From positions 1 to 52,920 of the forward strand of contig VGQX01000005.1 in NCBI GenBank assembly GCA_016882305.1: a stretch of DNA of 52,920 nt. The letters run 5' to 3'. Below the pieces are notes generated by a model. The model worked only from the letters and a program-made list of their open reading frames with translations. It did not search any database and was not told where the DNA came from. This DNA comes from Cyanobacteria bacterium K_Offshore_surface_m2_239 (GTDB lineage: Bacteria; Cyanobacteriota; Cyanobacteriia; PCC-6307; Cyanobiaceae). A program made the position numbers and the translations under genes. Positions 43,791-52,891 of the stretch are shown in pieces (the first letter of the stretch is position 1; each line of letters opens with the position of its first letter).

Positions 43791-44512
43791 ATGCTGCCTT
43801 ATCTCTACTTCAGAGAATTGGAATCCTTATCGGTTAGCCCATACGATCACGCGGCAGCTAGTGTCGCTGATCGATAGGGAAACATGGGGAAAAGTCGTTG
43901 CCATTCTTCCTGCGGAGTGGCGGTTCGGGATCCACCATCTTCGGCAGATCTGTAACCATGTAGGAAATCGGCAGAACTTATGCTTTTTGTCTCGGCGCCA
44001 CACGTATGGCTGCGGTCTGCGTGGTGCCTGACAAGCCTCACATGGGGGTGGATATTGAAGGACTGTTCGGTTGCCTGCATGGGCTACTCATTGAGGATCG
44101 TATTCTGATGCAGGAAGAGATGGAGAGCCTGGTTGGCTGTGCCAGCGGTGAACGGCCACGTCTCCAGACCAAGCTTTGGACGCTCAAGGAGTCCTTGTTG
44201 AAGGCCACGGGACTTGTGTTAAACCGACCTATGGGTCGTGAGGGAATTCGTTTGGATGGATCCTTGCCTGAGAAGGCCGAGATTCCGGATTGGAATGAGG
44301 CTGGCTGCCGGGTCTTGGTTTCAGGGCAGCAAAACAATGGGTACTGTTCTGAATTCATCATCAATCTTCGCAAGCCTGAAGGTGGGAAGCTTGAGCGAAG
44401 TGATTTTTTTGGGGGAGTTAGCCTACAAAGCCTTTCTTACTTCAAGCCGATGCTCAGATCCTGCCAAAGCAAATACAAATATTCTGTGTTACAAGATTCA
44501 GTGCCGATTTAG
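43791..44512 (+). pseudogene. Sfp-type 4'-phosphopantetheinyl transferase, apparently frameshifted in its N-terminal half
   Basis: ORF 44006..44512 carries MGVDIEGL and KLWTLKESLLKATG but starts only about 13 residues before GVDIE; an adjacent frame (about 43813-44003) reads ENWNPYRLAHTITRQLVSLIDRETWGKVVAILPAEWRFGIHHLRQICNHVGNRQNLCFLSRRHTYG, like the missing N-terminal half. Confidence 0.65.
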
Positions 44513-46642
44513 GTAGCCGCCTTCGGCGTGGATGAGTTCATTGAAGCTTCCTGATTCTACGATAAGTCCATCTTTCATCACAAGTATTATATCGGCTGAT
44601 TCAATCGTGCTTAGACGGTGAGCTACCGCAATCCGGGTGATAGGAAGGTTGTTGAGGGTATCGGTGACCACCGCCTGGGTTGGTGCATCCAGAGCACTCG
44701 TAGCCTCATCAAGGATCAGCACGCTGGGATCGCCGACCAGGGCTCTTGCCAGGGCGATCCTTTGCCGTTGCCCACCCGAGATATTGGTGGAGTTTTCTGT
44801 GATTACGGTGTCAATTCCGTTTTCCAGACGTTGAATTCCATCAGCAATTGAGGCGAGTTCACAGGCGTGCATGACCTTATCAAGATCGAATTCTCTCCCA
44901 GCTTTTATAATATCAAGAATCGAGCCAGAAGGGAGGGGAGTATTCTGCATGACAACACCAATCTGCTGGCGATAGGCGCGGATCGACCACTGGCTGAGTT
45001 CAAGGTTGTCTACAAGTATCTGGCCAGATTGGGCGACATCAAATCCGAGAATGAGTCGCAGGAGTGTCGACTTCCCGCAACCACTGTATCCCGTAATCGC
45101 GGTGTATTTCTGCTTATCAATTTCAAAGGACAATCCCTTGAGAACTGGGTTTTGCATTCCGGGATACTGGAAGTAAATTCCAGACCCCCTATAGGTACCT
45201 TGCAATTCCTTCCGGATCGCATGAGGATTGTAGCCTACCTCAGGAGTTGAGTAGAGAACCACTTCTGCCCTAGCCCATAGACTTTTGACTACCGATAATG
45301 TACTGGAAAGCTGAAGAGCAGCTTGTGAAAGAAGTGTGTTGAAGCCGGCGTAGGCAACAAGGAAGCCAACAACGCTGGCAACAAGAAGACTATTTCCTAC
45401 AAGAAGGGTGTTGGGAATCATCAGAACAACAGAGCTGATAACGACCAGGTTGCCAATAGGATTGATTGACTGAGAAAGGATGGTTAATAGACCTGTATAG
45501 TACTGCATCCGCTGATTGGTAGAAGTTAGTCTAACCAGTGACTTCATCCATTGGTAAAAAATAAAGGGCTCTGAGCCGGTAGATCGAATTTGCGGCAATC
45601 CAATGACTGATTGCAGAGAAAAATTGGTTATCTCTGCAAATTGATCAAATAAGGTTACCAAAAAATTTCCTTGTTTATTTGAAAGGTAAAAAACAAGAAA
45701 AACACTAATCAATGCAAATACAAGTGCAATAGAGGCTAGCCTCCCATCATAGGAAAACATTAAAAAGAAAAAGGAGAATGAAAACAATATAGATATGAGT
45801 GATGACATGAAACCAGCAGATAAAATCTTTCTTGCCTGAGTAATTGCAGTGACTCGCGAGGCAACATCAGAAATAGAATATTTATAAAAGAAAGGGATAG
45901 GTAATTTCATCACCCTCGCCCAGGTAGCGGTTTGCAGCCGCAAGTCAACAAGGGATTCAACTTTGAGCTGGGCAAGTTTTGCATACGCGTTTGCTACAAC
46001 ACTTGCAACAAGAATAAGAAATACAAGAATAGCCGTGTCAATTAATAGCCTTTCATTCGATTGAGGGAGTACAGTCGCAACTAAATAATTGACCACCATA
46101 GGTACAACCAAAGCAAACAGAGTGACAATGACAGAGGAAACCAAGAACAGAAGAAGAGTGTCGACACTTGAAGAATATGTAAATTTCAAAACGTCTATCG
46201 CACCATTAATTGTATAGGGGAGATGCGCATAAACCTCGTAGCATATCTGCCTACATTGGGATAAAAGTCTCTTGCTATCCTTGATGCGATAGATGGAACC
46301 CGTCCCAGTATTGTAGGCAAAGGATTGAACACCATTCCTAAATACGACATAGATTGATTCGTCCGAGTTCGATTCAATTAATAAAACTTGAGTACGCTTT
46401 TTTGTGAGGTTATCCGGCACTTCTACCTCACGGAAGCAAACATCATTATTGGCAAGAAACTCACGTAGGGAGTTGGTTGTCAGGTCATCAGGCATCTGGT
46501 CCGTCGACAACCGCTGGAGAGCGAAGTTTAAGGCTAGAAATCGGTCAGAGCAATTTTGTGGCAATACAGATTGCTGAAATGCGCTCGATTCAAGTGACAG
46601 AGCAGATTCAAGCGCCTTAGAAGAAAAGACTCTGTCTTTCAT
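44498..46642 (-). CDS. ABC transporter permease/ATPase, NHLM bacteriocin-export-like (ABC2 type)
   Basis: N-terminal soluble domain of about 150 aa, TM domain, GYSGCGKSTLLRLILGF Walker A, NISGGQRQRIALARALVGDPSVLILDEATSALD. Confidence 0.85.
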   Translation of the reverse strand: MKDRVFSSKALESALSLESSAFQQSVLPQNCSDRFLALNFALQRLSTDQMPDDLTTNSLREFLANNDVCFREVEVPDNLTKKRTQVLLIESNSDESIYVVFRNGVQSFAYNTGTGSIYRIKDSKRLLSQCRQICYEVYAHLPYTINGAIDVLKFTYSSSVDTLLLFLVSSVIVTLFALVVPMVVNYLVATVLPQSNERLLIDTAILVFLILVASVVANAYAKLAQLKVESLVDLRLQTATWARVMKLPIPFFYKYSISDVASRVTAITQARKILSAGFMSSLISILFSFSFFFLMFSYDGRLASIALVFALISVFLVFYLSNKQGNFLVTLFDQFAEITNFSLQSVIGLPQIRSTGSEPFIFYQWMKSLVRLTSTNQRMQYYTGLLTILSQSINPIGNLVVISSVVLMIPNTLLVGNSLLVASVVGFLVAYAGFNTLLSQAALQLSSTLSVVKSLWARAEVVLYSTPEVGYNPHAIRKELQGTYRGSGIYFQYPGMQNPVLKGLSFEIDKQKYTAITGYSGCGKSTLLRLILGFDVAQSGQILVDNLELSQWSIRAYRQQIGVVMQNTPLPSGSILDIIKAGREFDLDKVMHACELASIADGIQRLENGIDTVITENSTNISGGQRQRIALARALVGDPSVLILDEATSALDAPTQAVVTDTLNNLPITRIAVAHRLSTIESADIILVMKDGLIVESGSFNELIHAEGGYLNRH

Positions 46643-48405
46643 TTTACTTGAGAGTCCTCAGATAGAAGTAGATTCAAGTAGTATCCAGGGACCTCTGCAA
46701 GCTCTTTTGGATGGCCTCTCTGGACAATTTTTCCGCGTTCAAGAACAATAACCTGATCGCTCAATTGTGCGGATAGCATCCTATGGGCAACCGTGATTAA
46801 TGTTCTTTCTTTCGACTTAATCACTGAAAGAACCTCTGCCTCTGTGCGATCATCCAGGGCACTTGTTGCTTCATCCATTAATATGATCGATGGGTCTCTT
46901 ATTAAAGCTCTTGCGATCTCAATTCGTTGCTTTTGACCGCCACTAAGATCTGAACCATTATCTCTCAGCATTCGATTAACACCATCAGGGTAAGAATCAA
47001 TCTCTTGGCGGAGCTTGGCGTCGCAAAGAGCCTTATAGGCATCGAGCTGATCAAATCTAGGATCCCAAAGTGTTACATTCTCAAAAATAGTTGCTCGAAA
47101 TAAGAACACGTCCTGAGCCACATAGGCCATGGACGTTCTGAGCTGTAGATCTGGAATTTCTTCCCACGGCTTTCCATCATAGAGAAGAGTTCCTTGATCA
47201 TGACTATAAAATCCAGCAATCATTTTTAGCAACGTACTTTTTCCAGATCCACTTCCTCCAACAATGGCCAAGTGTGTACCTGCTGGAATATTAAAGTTTA
47301 AACCAGAAAAGATTGGATCCTCAGCCTCAGGAAAGCGATAGTGAATGTTCTTACCTTCAATGTGGCCAATAAGGCGAGGATGGGATTGGGATTCATTTGC
47401 AGAGAATGACTGTACTCTTGGATCCTTATCATTGGCAATCACATCCGAAACACGACCAGAAAGGCCCGTCAGTTGTTGAATTGTGTTGGCAAAGTCAGAA
47501 ATATTTCCCAAAGGGGCCACAACGCTTCCAAGAAGAAACTGGAAAGCAATCAGTGATCCCAGAGTAAGTGATCCATCAAGAATAAGAAATCCACCAATAA
47601 TAACAATGGCTGCTTGAGTTGCAAAGGTGGACACGTCGCCTAAAACCGCAGTAAAAGCAACATAGAGGCTTTGAATCTGCTGACCATTCACACCAACGGA
47701 GAACTTGTCTGACCACTTATTGAAAAACTCGTTTTCTAGCGCAGATGCTTTGATACTTTCAATGGTTGAGATGCCACTTGTACCAATACCATCCGCAAGA
47801 GCTTGAACCATCGCAAGCTTTCGATTTTCACCTTCGCGCCGCTGGGTAATCTGTGCGGTGACCAGGAGATTGGCAACAAGTATTAACAATGAGATAACCG
47901 TTAATTTGACAGATATTAGAAGGGTGAAGAATAGAATAGTGAAAGCTCTTAAAATGCTTAGGCAAAAAGCAAGCAGTTTCGAAACTGCCATTTGTCCAAT
48001 CTGCATGCCCAATGCCAACCTTGCAGAAGCTTCAGCGGGTTGGTTTGAGAGAAAGAAATGAAATGGTAGGCGGAAAAGCTGGGTAAATACCGTAACACTG
48101 ACACGTCGTATAAAGAGACTTTCAAGACGCCGAAGAATAAGCATCTGAAAGGCTAAAATGGAAATAATAAGTATGGAGGAAATCAGAAGAACCCAGCTGA
48201 TTGGGACGGCAAAATTAAGACGGTTATTGATTAGATAAGAATCAATAAACTGAGAAGTTGCACCGGCGATGATTAGCTCAGGAACAATAGAGGCTACGCA
48301 GATGGGCATAAGGAGAAGAAGCGGTATCTTGTACCGGCTGAAAATATCTATAATCCAGGAAAAGGATGAACTAGGTTCTGTCAATTTTCCACTAGTTGTT
48401 GTCAT
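46639..48405 (-). CDS. ABC transporter permease/ATPase, exporter type, no N-terminal C39 peptidase domain
   Basis: 588 aa; TM domain from about residue 25; GGSGSGKSTLLKMIAGF, DLSGGQKQRIEIARALIRDPSIILMDEATSALD; 4-bp overlaps with both neighbours. Confidence 0.9.
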   Translation of the reverse strand: MTTTSGKLTEPSSSFSWIIDIFSRYKIPLLLLMPICVASIVPELIIAGATSQFIDSYLINNRLNFAVPISWVLLISSILIISILAFQMLILRRLESLFIRRVSVTVFTQLFRLPFHFFLSNQPAEASARLALGMQIGQMAVSKLLAFCLSILRAFTILFFTLLISVKLTVISLLILVANLLVTAQITQRREGENRKLAMVQALADGIGTSGISTIESIKASALENEFFNKWSDKFSVGVNGQQIQSLYVAFTAVLGDVSTFATQAAIVIIGGFLILDGSLTLGSLIAFQFLLGSVVAPLGNISDFANTIQQLTGLSGRVSDVIANDKDPRVQSFSANESQSHPRLIGHIEGKNIHYRFPEAEDPIFSGLNFNIPAGTHLAIVGGSGSGKSTLLKMIAGFYSHDQGTLLYDGKPWEEIPDLQLRTSMAYVAQDVFLFRATIFENVTLWDPRFDQLDAYKALCDAKLRQEIDSYPDGVNRMLRDNGSDLSGGQKQRIEIARALIRDPSIILMDEATSALDDRTEAEVLSVIKSKERTLITVAHRMLSAQLSDQVIVLERGKIVQRGHPKELAEVPGYYLNLLLSEDSQVK

Positions 48406-49874
48406 GATGCGTCTGTTGCGATGCCTAGGAACTTACGAAGTACAGGGATCACTAGCTGAATAGGTGTTTGTGTATCAGTCGTTACTTGGACGTTTACAGT
48501 ATTTCCTAGGCGTGTCGGAAAGGGGGGCTCTTCTCCCGAATTCCAGAGATAGCATTCTTCTTTTGTTTGGGAGTTACAGGCTTGAGTCTGGTCTTTATGG
48601 ATTTTTTGAAGCTTTACAACTACGCGAAAGGGAACTGATTGGGATGTATTGACCAATTGACCAACTTCTTGGATACCTGTCTGTGCGCTAATTTCCTCTA
48701 GGCTAGATGGAGAGGTGTCGACTCTTTCTACAGATGCAATAATCCCACCGTACTGGGCTCTGGAGATGCCTGATGGGGTCACCAAGGCCTTCATGCCAGG
48801 AAAGATTTGTGAAGCCTGCTTGGCATTGAAATACGTGGTGATATAGGTTGGAAGTATTGGATTAGAAGTTGTATAAAGAAAGGCGCTTGATCCTGTTGTA
48901 ATGGTCTGTTGATTTCTGAAGCTGGTATTAACTACGTAAAGATCCGTGGGAGCAATCAAATAGGCTTTGTTGAGATAGTCAAAAAGGGCGACTCGTAATG
49001 CTAGTAGATCGTTCTTTATGTCTGTATCTGATTGCAATAGCTTTTGTTGGGAATCCTGTATGGACTGCAATAAGGAGATAAGCTGACTGTTAGCCGTTAT
49101 TAGATTTGAGCGAAGTCCCAAGACTTGAGAAGAAGCCTGAAGATATAGACTTCGAGGTACCCATCCAATCTTTGCCAGTTTTTCAAGAGTCTTTTCCCAA
49201 TCTAATTGTTGTGCTACCTGTTCGCGGACGACCTCCTGTTGGCCCGATTGAAGCTTGTAGGAACTAATGTAGTTCTTCAGTAGTGTCTTTAACCTTTCTT
49301 CGGACTTTAGGCGAAGTCTTATAGATGTTGTAGTTTGCCTAAGTTTAGAAGCCAGCACTTCGCGATCGTTTGGAGAATCTATAATAGCTAGAACAGTTCC
49401 TCTCCGAAAAACGGTATCTATATCTTCATGGTTCTGAGGATAGAATTCATGTGCAGAACCTGATTCTTTGGGAGAGAGAGTGATCTTTGTAATGGTAGAC
49501 AGGATTTTGTTAACACTAGATCTGCTTAACTTGCGATTTCTAATTTCTCCTTGAAGAGCAATTGCTTCTTCGTCGAGGGAATCGCCATTCCAGAATTTAC
49601 GCACCCTAATATTGATTGGTGATTCCTTATTTGAGTTGGGAGACACCTGATAAAAAATAGTGCCCGTTGCTCTCGCGGGCAAACTTGATAGACCTCCTGG
49701 CGGGACAATGACACCTAAACCTTCTACCTGCATGGGGATTCTGGCGGTGTTCGACCAAACAACCCCTAGGGCTGCGATACCAATAGCAATCCATAGACTC
49801 GTTCGTAGGGGAGCCTCCAGCACTTGTACAGGTTGGGGACGATTTTCCTTGGGTTTAGGCTTTGATTCAGTCAT
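48402..49874 (-). CDS. HlyD-family membrane fusion/adaptor protein (NHLM secretion-protein-like)
   Basis: Single N-terminal TM (SLWIAIGIAALGVVWS), IPMQVEGLGVIVPPGGLSSLPARATGTI, long coiled-coil, C-terminal beta-barrel region. Confidence 0.85.
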   Translation of the reverse strand: MTESKPKPKENRPQPVQVLEAPLRTSLWIAIGIAALGVVWSNTARIPMQVEGLGVIVPPGGLSSLPARATGTIFYQVSPNSNKESPINIRVRKFWNGDSLDEEAIALQGEIRNRKLSRSSVNKILSTITKITLSPKESGSAHEFYPQNHEDIDTVFRRGTVLAIIDSPNDREVLASKLRQTTTSIRLRLKSEERLKTLLKNYISSYKLQSGQQEVVREQVAQQLDWEKTLEKLAKIGWVPRSLYLQASSQVLGLRSNLITANSQLISLLQSIQDSQQKLLQSDTDIKNDLLALRVALFDYLNKAYLIAPTDLYVVNTSFRNQQTITTGSSAFLYTTSNPILPTYITTYFNAKQASQIFPGMKALVTPSGISRAQYGGIIASVERVDTSPSSLEEISAQTGIQEVGQLVNTSQSVPFRVVVKLQKIHKDQTQACNSQTKEECYLWNSGEEPPFPTRLGNTVNVQVTTDTQTPIQLVIPVLRKFLGIATDAS

Positions 49875-49939
49875 GGGTTAGCCAATCAACGAGAACGTGG
49901 AAAGCTCAGACGTCATACAAATAACAGTCATTTATTGAC

Positions 49940-51646
49940 CTATGGTCTACCATTCTTAAGCTGCATAATAAGAACATCGGAAAGGCTAACTCCCGTGTAG
50001 TCAGGCCAAGTAGAAGTGTTCCTGTACAGACGGTTGATTGAATTATTGTGTAGCTCTATGGCTGATGCGAGAGATGTTGTTGAATCAGAAAGGGATTTGA
50101 TACTAAGGACCAAGGGTGTAATGGTGTCAACTCCAACGGAATATCTTACCCTATAGATTGCAGTTGCATTCTTTGCGGCTTGAACAGCTCTCTTGGCCGA
50201 GAAAATAGAGATTTGTGAATTTCTATAGTTGGTAAATGAACTTGCCGCATCAGCGCTAATCTGTGCTTTCTGTAGCCGAGCTGTATCTAGGGCTTGTTTA
50301 GCTAAGCGCTCTTGACTTCTTGCTAAAGATAAGTTCACCCCACCGTCATATAAGTTCCAGGTTATATTTGCTGACAAAGTGAGAGTGGTATTTAATTGCT
50401 TATTTATAGAGGGACTTAGGCCCCATAGTTCTTGTGCAATAATGCCTTTGTTGGCTAAAATGCTTGTGTTAGCATTTAGACTGAATGAGGGCAGATACGA
50501 GGCAATGATCTTCTTTGCATTCCAGCCTAAAGACTCAGCAAGCTTAGCAGATGCTTTTATTTCTTCCCGCATCTTTAATGCCATATCAATAGTTTGATTC
50601 AGCGATTGATCCCAAGAACCAATTGGCACAAACTGATCCTGAGGAACAATGTACTGATGTCCTACCTGCCCCAGTGCTTTTCCAAGCTCATTTTGGGCAT
50701 TATCTAGGGAAAGATAGGCATCAATGAGTGTTATAAGATCTTGATATAGTTGTGTCTTTTGCTGCTCAATATCAGCCTGTGAAGACAAACCGGCTTGTTT
50801 ATTCTTGCGAATCTGATTTAGTATGGCAATATCTGTTTCAACAATACTAGAGAAAGCTTTAATTAACTCGAGCGCTTTTTGAACACTTGTATAAGCAAGC
50901 TGAGTGTTGAGTATGGTATCACGTGCTGCTATAATAAAGAGTAACTTCTGTTGGTCTAGTGCCGCTGCTTGGGAGCGAATTAATGGTTGCCGTGTTGCTA
51001 GATACGGGTACCAAGACAGACCCAGGGAAGTGCTAAGTAAAGAATTGTCGGTATATGTTGAAGATGGCGAAGGTTGTGTTGATAGGCTGGGCTTATTCAG
51101 TGGATAATTTGACAATGTTTGCCATGAGTATCCGCCCAAGGCTGATATCCCAACAGAAGGATTCCACTGACGCTTAGCACTAGCAACTAAGGCATCCTGG
51201 GACTGTATTGACTCAAATGCAACGTCTAATTGTGGATTATTATTGACAGACTCAATAAGTAAATCTCGGAGAGTTGCTTGCCGAGAACCATCGAAAAGAT
51301 TCTTTTGAAAAAATTCAAGTTGTTTGATAATATCTAGCCAATCGTCCCCGCTTTCAATACTTACCAGCTTCAATAATTCCGAAGTATTGATAACACTCCC
51401 GATTTTTATGCCTAAGCCTGTATTTATTATGATTCTAGGCAGGATATCTTTGGTGGCTGTAGTATCTCCATGTGTCTTGCCTGGGATAGCAAGTGCAGTC
51501 GAAACTCGAAAGACCAGGCATATAGCTACAAAGGCAAAGCTGAATCCACGAATCCAGATTGTATAGCTCTTAGTCTGGATACGCATTTGGCATAAGTTCG
51601 TTGCATCCATAAGGCAGTTATGCAATTTATTGTATGAACTTATCAA
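49940..51646 (-). CDS. TolC-family outer-membrane efflux protein
   Basis: N-terminal hydrophobic signal; TLRDLLIESVNNNPQLDVAFESIQSQDALVASAKRQWNPSVGISALGGYSW and repeated helical halves typical of OEP/TolC. Confidence 0.88.
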   Translation of the reverse strand: MISSYNKLHNCLMDATNLCQMRIQTKSYTIWIRGFSFAFVAICLVFRVSTALAIPGKTHGDTTATKDILPRIIINTGLGIKIGSVINTSELLKLVSIESGDDWLDIIKQLEFFQKNLFDGSRQATLRDLLIESVNNNPQLDVAFESIQSQDALVASAKRQWNPSVGISALGGYSWQTLSNYPLNKPSLSTQPSPSSTYTDNSLLSTSLGLSWYPYLATRQPLIRSQAAALDQQKLLFIIAARDTILNTQLAYTSVQKALELIKAFSSIVETDIAILNQIRKNKQAGLSSQADIEQQKTQLYQDLITLIDAYLSLDNAQNELGKALGQVGHQYIVPQDQFVPIGSWDQSLNQTIDMALKMREEIKASAKLAESLGWNAKKIIASYLPSFSLNANTSILANKGIIAQELWGLSPSINKQLNTTLTLSANITWNLYDGGVNLSLARSQERLAKQALDTARLQKAQISADAASSFTNYRNSQISIFSAKRAVQAAKNATAIYRVRYSVGVDTITPLVLSIKSLSDSTTSLASAIELHNNSINRLYRNTSTWPDYTGVSLSDVLIMQLKNGRP

Positions 51647-51657
51647 GGTGGAAGCTG

Positions 51658-51906
51658 TCAGCTAATGGCGCCTGAGGCAATTCTTTTGCGGCAAGTGATC
51701 ACTTGGTTCTGAAGACAGTTTGGCATGATATTTGTCCAATTACTGTCTATGAATTCAAGGCACTCTTCTTGGCTATTGCTGGAATGAATGGTGATCCAGC
51801 CTGCCGGCGGGGCAAGCTTAAAGGACCACAAAGCATATTGGCCTTCCTGGTTCTTCACTACACGGTACTGATGGCCTTGAACGTGCCGCTGTAAATCGTT
51901 ACGCAT
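51658..51906 (-). CDS. MbtH-like protein
   Basis: HQYRVVKNQEGQYALWSFKLAPPAGWITIHSSNSQEECLEFIDSNWTNIMPNCL aligns without gaps to the remembered MbtH pattern (VVxNxEGQxSLWPxxxxxPAGWxxxxxxxSxxxCLxxxxxxWTDMRPxSL); three Trp conserved. Confidence 0.85.
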   Translation of the reverse strand: MRNDLQRHVQGHQYRVVKNQEGQYALWSFKLAPPAGWITIHSSNSQEECLEFIDSNWTNIMPNCLQNQVITCRKRIASGAIS

Positions 51907-51953
51907 GAGACTACCTTGAGCGATTACTTACTATGATAGCATAAAAATCGCAC

Positions 51954-52808
51954 ATGGCTGATTCAATGAAAATAGATATAAATCTTTGTGAAAGCCTTTG
52001 TCGAGATGGAGCAATAGTTCTCCCCGATGCTTTTACCGGTGAATCGGTTTCCACTTTGTATCGTGGCATCTCTAGGGATCTTGAGCTGATTAGTCCCTTC
52101 AAGGCGATGATACACAATAGTAGTGGTCCTGGGATGACTACTAATATCTGGCGGACTACGGAAATTGAGGAATTCAATTCCCTCTGCAATAGCCCTGAAA
52201 TGATTGATCTTGCGAGGCAACTGTTTAATGGAAAGTCTTTTCGTTTCTTGCAAGACACTTGGTTTTTGCGACCCGCAGGTTGTGAAGTCTCTATTCCTTG
52301 GCATCATGACAATATCATTGAAGGTGATCACTACTCAATTTGGATTAGTTTGACTAACCATTCACCTGGCGATTCGCTTTCATTTGTTGCGGGCTCCCAT
52401 TGCGATGGAGAAAACTATATGCCGCAGTCATACTTTGTTGAAGGACTTGAAGCCAGCTCAGAAGTTGAAGAGTATTACCAACGCTACAATCGGGCATCCC
52501 CTTCAAATTTGTCGACTGTATTTACCCCTATACCTAGTGATCAGGAGCTTTTGGCGACCCGGAAAATTCTTTCTTGGCCAACAAAGCCAGGTGATTGTAT
52601 TATTTTTAATAGCCGTTGTCTTCACTCACTGCCCAGTCATGACACCGCCCAGGAAAGAGTTGGCTTTGTCACTCGATGGATTCTTGATGGTAGTAGGATA
52701 GCTTCCCATGCCCATGACACCGTAAAGGCTATTCACGATGCAGGACTCGGCCAAGACCTTTCCGTGCAGGATGTTATTCATGGCGAATTATTCAGACGTT
52801 ATTCATAG
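51954..52808 (+). CDS. Phytanoyl-CoA dioxygenase (PhyH)-family Fe(II)/2OG oxygenase
   Basis: CEVSIPWHHDNIIEGDHYSIWISLTNHSPGDSLSFVAGSHCDG (HxD), PGDCIIFNSRCLHSLPSHDTAQERVGFVTRW (distal His and Arg). Confidence 0.88.
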   Translation: MADSMKIDINLCESLCRDGAIVLPDAFTGESVSTLYRGISRDLELISPFKAMIHNSSGPGMTTNIWRTTEIEEFNSLCNSPEMIDLARQLFNGKSFRFLQDTWFLRPAGCEVSIPWHHDNIIEGDHYSIWISLTNHSPGDSLSFVAGSHCDGENYMPQSYFVEGLEASSEVEEYYQRYNRASPSNLSTVFTPIPSDQELLATRKILSWPTKPGDCIIFNSRCLHSLPSHDTAQERVGFVTRWILDGSRIASHAHDTVKAIHDAGLGQDLSVQDVIHGELFRRYS

Positions 52809-52869
52809 CCTGAACTTTGCAAAAGGGCACCTCGAATAATGCGTGTTTTTGGCTTGCAACCTCGGATAT

Positions 52870-52891
52870 AAAAAAGCCGCCTCGGGGGCGG
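52870..52891 (-). terminator. Probable intrinsic terminator for a minus-strand gene beyond the right edge
   Basis: Minus strand reads CCGCC-CCCGA-GGCGG-CTTTTTT. Confidence 0.65.

Noticed and set aside
51658-51906. Possible RiPP precursor peptide for the NHLM-like exporter
   Set aside because: No double-Gly leader; full-length gap-free match to the MbtH Trp pattern explains it better.
51954-52808. Possible Fe/2OG halogenase
   Set aside because: The metal-binding HxD is intact (HHD); halogenases replace the Asp with Ala or Gly, so a hydroxylase is more likely.
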